Below, piece by piece: positions 27,258 through 36,099 of a stretch of 64,000 nt of DNA (the stretch's first letter is position 1; the number at the start of each line of letters is the position of its first letter). The stretch spans positions 124,001 through 188,000 of the forward strand of contig JAJDEN010000008.1 of NCBI GenBank assembly GCA_029259775.1, given 5' to 3'. The notes under the pieces were generated by a model, which saw only the letters and a program-made list of their open reading frames with translations, searched no databases and had not been told where the DNA came from. This DNA comes from Planctomycetota bacterium. GTDB lineage: Bacteria; Planctomycetota; PLA2; JAEUHO01. The translations under genes were made by a program, and so were the position numbers.

Positions 27258-28004
27258 GTGGCTACGGCAGGCGGTGCCCGCGGGAGCGGGCCGGAGCGCG
27301 CGTGGGCTGCGACGTTGCCCGACGGGGGGGAGGTCGTCCTGGACGGGGACGAGTCGTCCCACCTGGTCCGCTCACGGCGGGCGCAGGAGGGCGACGACGT
27401 CGTACTTTTCGACGGCGCGGGCACGTCGTGCCTCGCCCGCCTCGAGCGAGCCGACCCGCGGGCCGCCGGCCTCCGTATCGTCGGCCCTTATCCGGACCGC
27501 TCGCCGACGCTGCGTGTCCGGGTCGCGGTCTCGCTGCCCGAGATGGGGCGCGCCGACCGCATGGTCCAGGCCCTGGCCGAGCTCGGCGTAGCGGAGCTCG
27601 CTCCCCTCGTGAGCGCCCGGACGCCCGCCGGGCGGGCCGAGCAGGCCGTACGCCGGACGCCGCGCTGGGCGAAGCTGGCCCGCGAGGCCTGCAAGGTCAA
27701 TGGCTGCGCCCGCGCGCTGGTCGTGGGGGAGCCGATCGCCTTCGCCGCGGCCCTTGCCGACGGCGCGCTCCTGTTGGATCCGGACCCTGCCGCGACCGCG
27801 CTCCTCGCGCTCGCGCCGCAGGATGCGACGCGCTGGATCCTCGTCGGACCGGAGGGCGGCTTCACGCCGGCCGAGATGGCCTCCGCGGCGGAGGCCTGCG
27901 CTACGGTGGCTCGCATCGGATCGACCGCCCTGCGCATCGAGACGGCCGCGATTGCGGCGGCCGCCATCCTGCTCGGAGGCGCCGCGGCCGGCCCAACCTC
28001 GTAG
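27258..28004 (+). CDS. rsmE: 16S rRNA m3U1498 methyltransferase
   Basis: A 248-aa SPOUT-family enzyme that methylates N3 of U1498 in 16S rRNA. An N-terminal PUA-like domain (HLVRSRRAQEGDDVVLFDG) is followed by the knotted methyltransferase with MVQALAELGVAELAPL, the SAM-binding LVGPEGGFTPAE and the terminal IGSTALRIETAAIAAAAI. GTG start 3 nt after the TMTC-like gene stop, so probably co-transcribed with it. Confidence 0.95.
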   Translation: MATAGGARGSGPERAWAATLPDGGEVVLDGDESSHLVRSRRAQEGDDVVLFDGAGTSCLARLERADPRAAGLRIVGPYPDRSPTLRVRVAVSLPEMGRADRMVQALAELGVAELAPLVSARTPAGRAEQAVRRTPRWAKLAREACKVNGCARALVVGEPIAFAAALADGALLLDPDPAATALLALAPQDATRWILVGPEGGFTPAEMASAAEACATVARIGSTALRIETAAIAAAAILLGGAAAGPTS

Positions 28005-28057
28005 AGTTCCCTGACCCAGCTGCGAGCCCGCGCGCGCGGCCTACCATTTGCTAACGG

Positions 28058-30070
28058 ATGGTCATGCACGGACCCTTGCGCCTGTTCATCAAAAGTCCTG
28101 GGAGGGACGAGCGCGTCTACGACATGGACTCCGGTGACGTCACGGTCGGACGGGACGCCGCGGTGGAGATCCCTGTCGACGACCGCACCCTGAGCCGCCG
28201 CCACTGCCGCGTCTATTTTGGCGCGGACGGCTGGCGCGTGACCGATCTCGGCTCCCGCAACGGCACCTTTCTCAATGGGTCTCCGATCCTCGATGACCGC
28301 CTCGAGGGGGGCGATCAGATCGAGCTCGGTGAGACCAAGATCACAGCCTACTTCCCCGAGGGCCAGACCGAGATCGACGAGGCCGCGGACCTCGAGGCCA
28401 TCCTGCAGCGCGCGATGAAGGCGCCCAAGGCGCGCTCCGCGACGGTTGTCGGACGCCACCGCGAGATCCGCGCGCTGACGCACCTGATGGAGCTCAACGA
28501 GAAGATCAATGCGCTCCGCGACGAGGACCAGCTCCTCGAGGGCGTTCTCGATGCCGCCATCGAGCTGACCGAGGCCGGCCGCGGCTTCCTGCTGCTCAAG
28601 GCAGACGACCACTTCATCGTCAGGCGGGCGCGCCTGCCGGACCACCGCGACCTCGCGGATCCCGACGGATCGTTCTCGGTCAGCGTCGCCACGCAGGTGA
28701 TCCGCGAGGGCCGGAGCCTGCTGTCGGAAGACATGCAGATGGACGATCGCTTCGACGGCAACCAGAGTGTCGCCAACCTGAAGCTGCGCTCGCTCGTGTG
28801 TGTTCCGGTACACGGCCGGGACGGCGTGCTCGGCGGCATCTACCTCGACAACGCGTTCGAGAAGGGCAGGTTCGACGGCTGGGACGTGCGCATGCTCGAG
28901 AGCTTCGCGAGCCTCGCGTCCATCGCGATCCGCAATGCTCGCGAGCGTCGTGAGATCGCGATGCGTCGTCGCGAGGCCGTACGTCAGGCACGACGCATCG
29001 AACGGCTCAACGACCGCCTGCGCAAGGCGCTCCGAATCCGCACGAACGCCCTCCGAAGGGCACGTGAGGACCTCGCCAAGCAGGCCGACGAGCTCGGGCT
29101 GAAGTACAGCTACGATCAGATCATCGGACGTAGCCCCTCGATGAAGAGCGTGCTGCGTCTCGTCGATCGCGTTACGGACTTGACCATCCCCGTGCTCATC
29201 GTCGGTGAGTCCGGGACGGGCAAGGAACTCATCGCGCGCGCGATCCACTTCAACGGTCCGCGCCGTCGGGCGCGCATCATTGGTGAGAACTGCGGCGCGA
29301 TTCCGGAGACGCTCATGGAGAGCGAGTTCTTCGGCTACCAGCGCGGCGCGTTCACCGGTGCCAACCGGGACCATGCCGGCCTGTTCGAGCAGTCGCACGA
29401 GGGCACGCTCTTCCTCGATGAGGTGGGGGAGATGTCCCTCGACATGCAGAAGAAGTTCCTGCGTGTGCTCGAAGAAGGGGAGGTCCGGCGCCTCGGCGCG
29501 AAGTCGCCGACGAACGTCGACTTCCGTCTCGTCTCCGCAACGAACCGCGACCTCTCCGAGATGCTGCGCGTACAGCAGTTCCGCGAGGATCTCTACTACC
29601 GCATCGCCGGCGTCATCATCGAGCTGCCGCCGCTCCGCGATCGCAAGGAGGACATCCCCGTCCTCGTCGCCCACTTCATCGAGGAGGGGCCCACGCCGGG
29701 CGAAGCCCTGCGGCTGGATCCCGCCGCGATGGAGCTGCTCATCGCCTACGAGTGGCCCGGCAACGTCCGCGAGTTGCGCAACGAGGTGCAGCGCCTGCGG
29801 GCCATGCAGGCCGGCGGCGTGATCACGCCCGAGCACCTCAGCTCCCGCATCCTGGTCTACCGCGAGCCCGACCCCGAGCAGGTGGTGAAGGAGGGGCTGA
29901 AGGCCATGGTTGAAGACCTCGAGCGGCGGGTGATCCGCGCTGCTCTGCTCCGCCACGGCTGGAACAAGAGCCGGACGGCCATCGAGCTCGGTCTCAGCCG
30001 GCTCGGCCTGCGCAAGAAGCTGGAGCGCTACGGGCTCGACTCCGAGCAGCCCCCGAAGGGCGGAGCCTGA
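28058..30070 (+). CDS. FHA-GAF-sigma54 activator (bacterial enhancer-binding protein)
   Basis: A 670-aa transcription activator for sigma-54 promoters. An N-terminal FHA domain (VGRDAAVEIPVDDRTLSRRH, LGSRNGTFLNG) binds phosphothreonine. A GAF domain (about 150-290) follows, then a coiled linker, then the AAA+ domain with Walker A GESGTGKE from residue 383, the sigma-54 contact loop GAFTGA at 430-435 and Walker B GTLFLDEVGEM. A Fis-type helix-turn-helix (NKSRTAIELGLSRLGLRKKL) ends it. FHA-bearing activators usually answer Ser/Thr kinases, but none is in the window. It precedes the double-FHA protein and the pseudopilus operon, which it may control (inference). Confidence 0.95.
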   Translation: MVMHGPLRLFIKSPGRDERVYDMDSGDVTVGRDAAVEIPVDDRTLSRRHCRVYFGADGWRVTDLGSRNGTFLNGSPILDDRLEGGDQIELGETKITAYFPEGQTEIDEAADLEAILQRAMKAPKARSATVVGRHREIRALTHLMELNEKINALRDEDQLLEGVLDAAIELTEAGRGFLLLKADDHFIVRRARLPDHRDLADPDGSFSVSVATQVIREGRSLLSEDMQMDDRFDGNQSVANLKLRSLVCVPVHGRDGVLGGIYLDNAFEKGRFDGWDVRMLESFASLASIAIRNARERREIAMRRREAVRQARRIERLNDRLRKALRIRTNALRRAREDLAKQADELGLKYSYDQIIGRSPSMKSVLRLVDRVTDLTIPVLIVGESGTGKELIARAIHFNGPRRRARIIGENCGAIPETLMESEFFGYQRGAFTGANRDHAGLFEQSHEGTLFLDEVGEMSLDMQKKFLRVLEEGEVRRLGAKSPTNVDFRLVSATNRDLSEMLRVQQFREDLYYRIAGVIIELPPLRDRKEDIPVLVAHFIEEGPTPGEALRLDPAAMELLIAYEWPGNVRELRNEVQRLRAMQAGGVITPEHLSSRILVYREPDPEQVVKEGLKAMVEDLERRVIRAALLRHGWNKSRTAIELGLSRLGLRKKLERYGLDSEQPPKGGA

Positions 30071-30185
30071 CCCATGACCGGCAACCTTGTTATCGGCAGG
30101 TGCAAAGTCTCTTACCATCACAGCGCAGTTGGCTACGTGTACTGGTCACGGCGTGACCATCGGCTCTTTTCGCCAGACTTCGCCG
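30071..30185. other. Intergenic DNA after the sigma54 activator
   Basis: First part of the 433-bp gap between the activator and the double-FHA gene. It is less GC-rich than its surroundings. A 68-codon open frame starts at 30074, but its product is cysteine- and histidine-rich without family resemblance and lacks a ribosome binding site. I see no hairpin with a T-tract. Confidence 0.5.
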
Positions 30186-30215
30186 TTGACGTAACACATG
30201 TAGTTTCAGTATGTT
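30186..30215 (+). promoter_or_regulatory. Probable sigma70-type promoter of the double-FHA gene
   Basis: TTGACG (30186-30191), 18-nt spacer, TATGTT (30210-30215). It lies in the most AT-rich part of the gap and would give a leader of about 280 nt before the ATG at 30504. The leader itself (30222-30503) shows no feature I recognise apart from CAGGAG before the start codon. Confidence 0.45.
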
Positions 30216-30503
30216 CCGACTCTTGCGGCCTGTCCTCCGAAGGGGAATGGGCGTTGCAAGGGAGTTCCGCCGCCGGATGAACCACGAATCGACCGGCGGG
30301 CTTCGACGGGACGCGCCCAGCGGGGCCTCGATCGAGCGCACGACGCCTTTCAGGCGGGGCCTTTTGCGAAGGTCCTTCCACCGAGGGTCGCCCCCGCAGT
30401 AGATACGTCCCGAGACCCACTCCGAGTACCGAACCATCCGCTTCTTGCCCCCCGCAGCCCTACCCCCCGCAGCCCTGCACCACACCCCAGGAGACCAGTA
30501 GCG

Positions 30504-33047
30504 ATGGCGCGCCTGATCTTTCAAAACGACGCCGGCTCACAGACCCTCGAGCTTCGCCCCAGCGAAGCGGTAGGGATCGGCCGCGACGACGAGAACCAGA
30601 TTGCGCTCCCGGATGCCCGTGGGGCCTCGAGGAAGCACTGCCGCATCACGGCCGTGCCTTCCGGAGGCAGCCTGGCGTGGGAGCTCACGGATCTCGGAGC
30701 CACGAACAAGACCCGCGTCAACGGCAAGCCCGTCGACAAGAAGGTCCTGACGAGCGGCGACGTGATCAAGATCGGCACGGCCGAGATCACGTTCGAAGAT
30801 CCGCAGGAGGAGGAGCGCCTCAAGGAGGCAGGCAGCAAGGGTGTCTGCTACTTGGAGTGGGTGACCGGCGATCGCAAGGGCGAGAAGGTCTGGCTCGAAG
30901 CCGCCCGCGTCACGCTCGGCCGACGCGCGTCCAACACGGTGCCGCTCGACGACCGCATGTCCTCGGGGCACCACGCCGAGATCACGAAGGATCTCAACGG
31001 CTACACGGTCCGCGACCTGGGCTCGACGAACGGCACGCTGCTCAACGGCGAGCCCACCACCGAGGCCCCGCTCAATCACGGCAGCCGCATCCGCATCGGC
31101 AACAGCCGCCTCGTCTTCAAGGATCCTTCGATGAAGGACATCGAGGTCGAGCTCTCGCAGTTCGACGAGGACGAGGGCTGGGGGATGATGGGGGACATCG
31201 ACTTCTCCCGCGCCCGCGGTTCCTACGCGGGCCTCATCGTGGGCCTGCTCATGCTCGGCGTTGCAGCCGCCGGTGGCTTCTTCCTCATGCAGGAAGCCGA
31301 GAAGGGCGGCGACGTCCAGACCGTGGGTGGCGAGGCGAACTTGGTCGACAACGGCACGTTCGAAGAGACCGACAATCTCGACATCTACTGGGTGGCGGGG
31401 GACGACGAGGCTCCGGTGGTCATCGGCAGCACGTCGCGCGGCGGGTCTTCCGGAGGCGGCAACGCCCTCTCGATCCGGCACACGGGAGGGGATGAGAAGC
31501 CCGAGCCCGTGCTCGTCGCCTACCGCGACGAGTTCCCCGCCCTGGCCAAGGAGTCTTGGCGCATCAAGGCGAGCGTCAAGGCGGTCGGCGACGCAGCCTT
31601 CGTGGTCGTCTGGCGCAACTGGCGTGATCCGGCCGAGACGGAGGACGGCGCCGCCGCGCCTCCGCCCGTCACCGGCGGCGCCACGCGCCTGACGCACACG
31701 GTCTCGCTCGGCACGGGCAGGATCAACGTCGTCGGGGTGAAACCGCCGTGGGCCGAGAGCATGCTGCTGGGCGTGCGCCTGGGCAAGGGTGGTCGGGCCA
31801 CGGTCGACGATGTCAGCGTCACGCGCGCCGGCGACGAGGGGACGCAGCCGGCCGAGGTGGATTGCCCCGGCGACGCCAGCGCCTGGCTCACGAACTCGGG
31901 TGGCCTCGACATGGCCGCCGGCCTGACCGTGCTGAGCGTGGGCGTGGGCCCGATCGCGCGCATGGCCGACGGCACGATCCTGCGGGACTTCCAGGCCGAC
32001 AGTGCGCCCACGGGCGATGCGAAGGGTCCCTTCGTCGTGAAGGGCTCGTTCCGCCATGGCGATGAGACGGTCTCCGCGAAGATCACCTGGTCGCGCATGG
32101 AGTCGGACGAAGGCCTCCACGCCGACATCGAGTGTGCGCAGGCCGCGTCCGTCGGACTCACGTCGCGCCTCTTGCGTGCGCACGTCGGTGTCGCCATGAA
32201 CGTGCTGACCGCCGACGGTCCGCGCAGCATCCAGGCCGCGCCGGGGCAGACGCTGGAGCACGTCCGCAAGACGCTCGGCGGGAACCCCAACCCCGAGCCG
32301 GGCAGCCCGCGCACCCTGATCACGTTCGCCCCGGGCGGCGATCCGTTGTTGAACTCCCTCGAGCTGGAAGCGGCGGTGGACGATGCGTTGATCGATGTCC
32401 GCCACTTCACCAAGGGCCAGAGCGCAGGCATCGACGTCATCACCAACTTCGACGTGCAAGCTCGCGCCGCGCAGGAAGCCCTCACGAGCGCCGAGGGCCT
32501 CGTCAGCAAGGAGCCGGGACGCGGACTCAAGGCGCTGCGTGAGGTCGTGCTGCTCTACCCGTTCATCAAGAGCGTGCGTGACCGGGCGGCGAACCTGGCT
32601 GTGACCGAGGAAGCGAAGGCGCGCGCCGAGATCGCGACGTACCGCAAGGCGCTGGACAACTTCCGCATCTTCCGCTCGGGCGACACCCTGGTCACGCTCG
32701 AGCAGGAGAGCGAACGCGCTGCGCAGCGCTATCCGTCGCGCGGGGCCGCCGACGGTCCGCTGGAGAACGAGGTCAAGACGATCGCGGTCGCCGCGCAGGA
32801 GGCACGCAACGCCTACTACAGCGAACACGCGGGCACCGTGTTGAGCCGCCTCGAGCGTCTTGCGGACCTGCTTGCCGGCGTCAGCGGCTACGAGCCGATG
32901 GCTGCCGTCTACTACCGGACGATCATCGAGCGGTACGGCCACCTGGAAGGGGACAGCTCCTTCGGGCGGCGCGTGAAGCGTGCGCGTGAGCAGTTCCACA
33001 AGCTGCAGAAGGAAAACCGTGAAGCGATCCCGGATAGGCCCAAGTAG
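30504..33047 (+). CDS. Double-FHA membrane protein with extracytoplasmic beta and helical domains
   Basis: An 847-aa protein. FHA domain 1 (about 5-95: IGRDDENQIALPDARGASRK, DLGATNKTRVNG) and FHA domain 2 (about 115-210: LGRRASNTVPLDDRMSSGHH, DLGSTNGTLLNG) are cytoplasmic. One membrane helix follows near 240-262 (YAGLIVGLLMLGVAAAGGFF). Outside, a carbohydrate-binding-like beta domain begins NLVDNGTFEETDNLDIYW, and the last 200 residues are helical. The layout resembles a receptor linking phosphothreonine signalling inside to the envelope outside. It ends 176 nt before the PilM-PilN gene and probably belongs to the same regulon. Its exact role is unknown. Confidence 0.85.
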   Translation: MARLIFQNDAGSQTLELRPSEAVGIGRDDENQIALPDARGASRKHCRITAVPSGGSLAWELTDLGATNKTRVNGKPVDKKVLTSGDVIKIGTAEITFEDPQEEERLKEAGSKGVCYLEWVTGDRKGEKVWLEAARVTLGRRASNTVPLDDRMSSGHHAEITKDLNGYTVRDLGSTNGTLLNGEPTTEAPLNHGSRIRIGNSRLVFKDPSMKDIEVELSQFDEDEGWGMMGDIDFSRARGSYAGLIVGLLMLGVAAAGGFFLMQEAEKGGDVQTVGGEANLVDNGTFEETDNLDIYWVAGDDEAPVVIGSTSRGGSSGGGNALSIRHTGGDEKPEPVLVAYRDEFPALAKESWRIKASVKAVGDAAFVVVWRNWRDPAETEDGAAAPPPVTGGATRLTHTVSLGTGRINVVGVKPPWAESMLLGVRLGKGGRATVDDVSVTRAGDEGTQPAEVDCPGDASAWLTNSGGLDMAAGLTVLSVGVGPIARMADGTILRDFQADSAPTGDAKGPFVVKGSFRHGDETVSAKITWSRMESDEGLHADIECAQAASVGLTSRLLRAHVGVAMNVLTADGPRSIQAAPGQTLEHVRKTLGGNPNPEPGSPRTLITFAPGGDPLLNSLELEAAVDDALIDVRHFTKGQSAGIDVITNFDVQARAAQEALTSAEGLVSKEPGRGLKALREVVLLYPFIKSVRDRAANLAVTEEAKARAEIATYRKALDNFRIFRSGDTLVTLEQESERAAQRYPSRGAADGPLENEVKTIAVAAQEARNAYYSEHAGTVLSRLERLADLLAGVSGYEPMAAVYYRTIIERYGHLEGDSSFGRRVKRAREQFHKLQKENREAIPDRPK

Positions 33048-33137
33048 CCGCGGCCGGAGCCCGGATCGCGAGGGCATGTCGTTGAGGGCATGCAACACGT
33101 GATGAAGGCCCCGTCCGCGAAGGACGGCAAGCCGTCG

Positions 33138-33202
33138 AAGTTCAGGCATCCAAGTTCAGGCATCCAAGTTCAGGCAGCCAACTTCAGGCATCAGAGTTCA
33201 GG
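33138..33202 (+). repeat. 14-bp tandem repeat in the leader of the pseudopilus operon
   Basis: Four full copies and a partial fifth of AAGTTCAGGCATCC run head to tail at 33138, 33152, 33166, 33180 and 33194, drifting slightly toward the last copies. They end about 20 nt before the ATG of the PilM-PilN gene and just before its ribosome binding site. They could be stacked protein-binding sites or slippage products. They do not continue into the gene. Confidence 0.85.
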
Positions 33203-33223
33203 AAAACAGGAGCAGGAGACACC

Positions 33224-35104
33224 ATGGCGAACGTCGGATTGGGCGTCACCATCGGAAGCCACTCGCTACGAGCGGTGAAGCTGCGCAAGAAGGGCGACCA
33301 GTACGTCGTCCAGCGCATCTTCTCCGACCGTCTGGACCAGGACACCCGCCCCGTCGCGGGCCGTGCGCTCGATGCGCGCGGCTTCCGCGGGACGCCGGCT
33401 GTCGTGGGCCTCACGGGGCGCGATGTGATCATCCGGTACACGCAGGTTCCTCCGGTGCCGGAATGGCGCCTCAGGACCCTGATGAAGTTCGAGGTCGAAG
33501 AGGTGGGGCAGCAGTCGGGCGGGGACGTGTCCGCCGACTACCGCGCGCTCAAGCTCCCGGACCCCGAAGGGATTCGCGATGACGACACGATCCTCGTCGC
33601 GCTCGCTCGCAACAAGTACCTCAGCGAGCTGACCCGCTCGCTGGAGTCCGGCGGCATCAAGTTTGCCGAAGGCGTGCCGAACAGCATCGCCGTGTTCAAC
33701 GCCTTCGCCGCGAATGCGACGTACACGGAGGAGGAGACGGCCCTGCTCGTCAACGTCGGCGCCGAGAACGTCGACATCGCGGTGCAACAGGGCGGCGAAC
33801 TCGTCTTCGCCCGCAACGCGACGCCCGGCGGCAAGGCCTACACCGAAGCCATCGAGCAGGCGTTCAACACGACCACGAAGAAGGCCGAGCAGATGAAGAA
33901 GGCCAAGGGCGACGTCACGCCCAAGGGCCAGGCCAAGTACCCCGATCCGACGTCCGAGAAGGTCGCCAACGCGATCATGGGCGTGGCGGGGCAGATGGCG
34001 TCGATGATCCAGTCGACCCTGATGATCGCGCGCGCCCAGACGCGACTGCCGGACCTCAAGATCGACCGCGTCCTGCTGGCCGGCGGCGGCGCGTCGCTCA
34101 AGGGCCTGGACCTCTACCTCAAGCAGGCGCTGGACGTCCCGGTCGAGTACTTCGACCCCTTCCAGCTCTGCGACACGTCGGGCCTCGACCCGGCCGAGCT
34201 CGAGCTCATCGAGAAGCACGGCCACGAGTTCACCGTCGCGGTGGGGCTGGCGCAGAACCAGGTCGCGTCCGAGTCTCTCGGGCTCTCGCTGTTGCCGGCC
34301 GCGCTCCGGCGTGCGCGGGACTTCACCACGAAGGGCATCTTCACGGTGGCCGCGGCGGCGGTGATGCTCATCGTCCTCTTCCTGCTCCACAACGGCCGGT
34401 CCACGGCGTCCGCGGCGTTCAAGAAGCGCGCGAGTGGCGTGAAGGCCAAGGAGCGTGTCGCGAGCAGCGACGACAAGAAGCTGCGATCTGCGCTGAAGCT
34501 CGCGCAGGAGCAGGAGGTCAAGCACCGCCTGCTCGCCGAGCTCACGCAGCCCGGCGTGTTGATCTCCGAGGTGTTGGCCGAGATCGAGGCGAACGTGTCG
34601 CCCTACATCTACGTCGACTCCGTGCAGCTGAGCGTCTCGTCGCCCACGCACACGTTCGACTACTGGAAGCCCAAGATCGCCAAGCGGGCGGCCAGCGGCT
34701 ACGTGCGGACGCCGCGCAGTCGCTACCGCCTGCGGCAGAGCTCCGTGCGCTTCAAGGGCCGTGTTTCCCACGGCCAGAATGCTTCCCGCATCGCCGGGCA
34801 GTTCATCAACGCGTGCTTGGCCAACAAGCGCGGCCTCGTCGTCAAGACCGTCAAGCCGCCGCGCGAAGGCACGGCCGGCCGTGACGGCACGTTCGAGCTC
34901 GACTTCTTCCCGGGGACGACGCTCGAGTCAGCCAACGACAAGGGCGTGCCGATCACGCTCAGCAACCTCAAGCTCGACGACATCGAAGAGCCGACGGCCT
35001 TCATCGGGGACCGCCCCGACGGTGTGCAGGAGACGATCCCTGTGGACCAGGTCAAGAAGCGGCAGCGCGAGAAGCTCATCGAGCAACTCAAGGCTGCGAG
35101 GTAG
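33224..35104 (+). CDS. PilM-PilN fusion protein (GspL-like assembly platform)
   Basis: A 626-aa protein. Residues 1-355 are the actin-like PilM fold (VGLGVTIGSHSLRAVKLRK, ALLVNVGAENVDIAVQQGG, VLLAGGGASLKGLDLYL). A membrane helix lies at about 371-389, then a coiled segment and a PilN-like periplasmic domain to the end. In type IV pili PilM and PilN are separate proteins that bind through the PilN N-terminal tail; in type II secretion GspL combines both roles. This fusion is therefore GspL-like in layout but PilM-like in sequence. It opens the operon with PilO-like and prepilin genes. CAGGAG precedes the ATG. Confidence 0.85.
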   Translation: MANVGLGVTIGSHSLRAVKLRKKGDQYVVQRIFSDRLDQDTRPVAGRALDARGFRGTPAVVGLTGRDVIIRYTQVPPVPEWRLRTLMKFEVEEVGQQSGGDVSADYRALKLPDPEGIRDDDTILVALARNKYLSELTRSLESGGIKFAEGVPNSIAVFNAFAANATYTEEETALLVNVGAENVDIAVQQGGELVFARNATPGGKAYTEAIEQAFNTTTKKAEQMKKAKGDVTPKGQAKYPDPTSEKVANAIMGVAGQMASMIQSTLMIARAQTRLPDLKIDRVLLAGGGASLKGLDLYLKQALDVPVEYFDPFQLCDTSGLDPAELELIEKHGHEFTVAVGLAQNQVASESLGLSLLPAALRRARDFTTKGIFTVAAAAVMLIVLFLLHNGRSTASAAFKKRASGVKAKERVASSDDKKLRSALKLAQEQEVKHRLLAELTQPGVLISEVLAEIEANVSPYIYVDSVQLSVSSPTHTFDYWKPKIAKRAASGYVRTPRSRYRLRQSSVRFKGRVSHGQNASRIAGQFINACLANKRGLVVKTVKPPREGTAGRDGTFELDFFPGTTLESANDKGVPITLSNLKLDDIEEPTAFIGDRPDGVQETIPVDQVKKRQREKLIEQLKAAR

Positions 35105-35112
35105 GGGCACCC

Positions 35113-36099
35113 ATGGACGAACTCTGGCAGAGATATCGCACCTTCTGGACGCCGGTCCTCATCGGCCTCGGCGTCTTCCTGATCGGCGTGATCGCGGTCC
35201 ACATCATGAGCGACGACCCCGCACGGTCGAAGGCTCGGATGGTCACGGCGGAGTCGGCGCTGGCGCGCATGAAGCGCCCCAGCTCGAGCACGACCTCCGT
35301 CCTGAAGACGCGCGGTGAGGCGTTCAAGCTCAACGTCATGGGATCCGGCGAGCCGGGCTCCATTGGCTGGGCCGCGCGCTTGAACCAGGCGCTCACCGAG
35401 GTTGACGACGTCGTCGGCTACGGCGCGGAGCAGGCCCTGCGTGCCGCCATCGTGCGCGGTGCGGGCGAGGACGAGGCCCGCTCGGCGCGGATGTTGAAGG
35501 CCCGCTTCGACGACGACGACGTCGCCGCCGACAAGGCCTACAAGCGCTTCCGCCGTCTGGTCGCCCAGCATCGCGAGACGCTGCGCTCCGGTGATCCGAA
35601 CGTCGCGTGGAGCCGCCTGCTCAGCGACGTCTGGGGTGACCTGCGTGTACGCGCGAACCGCGCCGACGTCGAGATCGGAGCCGTCGCAGGACAGCTCGGC
35701 TTTGCGTCCATCAGCTCGGTCAGTCGCGCCACGCTGCCCTCGCGCGTGCTCAACCTCGCGCTGGTCGCCCGCATCGTCGACATCGCGATCCGGGAGGGCG
35801 CCGAGTCCGTCGACGCGATCCTGATCCCGAGCAACGTCGATCCCGGCGGTGTGGACGATTTCCTCGTCCTGTGGCCCGTCGAGCTCACGCTCGTGGCCGA
35901 GATGAGCACGGTGAAGCACGTTCTCGACATGCTCACCAATAGCGCCAATCCGGTGCCGCTCGAGTACGCCCGTCTCACCCAGCCCAAGCAGGGCGGCACA
36001 GCTCGCCGTGCCGGCCTCGTCCAGTTCAACGTGAAGGCTTCGAGTTCCCTTATCCGCGCGGATGCGGATCTCAGGCTCGATGCGGAGGAAGAGAAGTGA
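35113..36099 (+). CDS. PilO/GspM-like inner-membrane protein
   Basis: A 328-aa protein with a short cytoplasmic tail, one N-terminal membrane helix (WTPVLIGLGVFLIGVIAVHI) and a periplasmic alpha/beta domain. The C-terminal half (VELTLVAEMSTVKHVLDMLT) looks like the ferredoxin-like fold of PilO, where such strands lead into a helix. Sequence resemblance alone is weak; the call rests on topology and its place 8 nt after the PilM-PilN gene. The long middle segment (about 90-200) is larger than usual for PilO. It ends in a GTGA overlap with the next gene. Confidence 0.65.
   Translation: MDELWQRYRTFWTPVLIGLGVFLIGVIAVHIMSDDPARSKARMVTAESALARMKRPSSSTTSVLKTRGEAFKLNVMGSGEPGSIGWAARLNQALTEVDDVVGYGAEQALRAAIVRGAGEDEARSARMLKARFDDDDVAADKAYKRFRRLVAQHRETLRSGDPNVAWSRLLSDVWGDLRVRANRADVEIGAVAGQLGFASISSVSRATLPSRVLNLALVARIVDIAIREGAESVDAILIPSNVDPGGVDDFLVLWPVELTLVAEMSTVKHVLDMLTNSANPVPLEYARLTQPKQGGTARRAGLVQFNVKASSSLIRADADLRLDAEEEK

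Noticed and set aside
27488-30121. 877-codon minus-strand open frame opposite rsmE and the FHA-sigma54 gene
   Set aside because: Covers two well-recognised genes on the other strand and has no domain of its own.
30074-30280. 68-codon open frame after the sigma54 activator
   Set aside because: No ribosome binding site, odd composition, and it covers a probable promoter.
28058-33047. FHA genes considered as part of a type VI secretion cluster
   Set aside because: No TssB/C, TssJ-M, Hcp or ClpV genes are present.
33138-33202. 14-bp repeats considered as a mini-CRISPR or origin iterons
   Set aside because: No spacers between units and no replication genes nearby.
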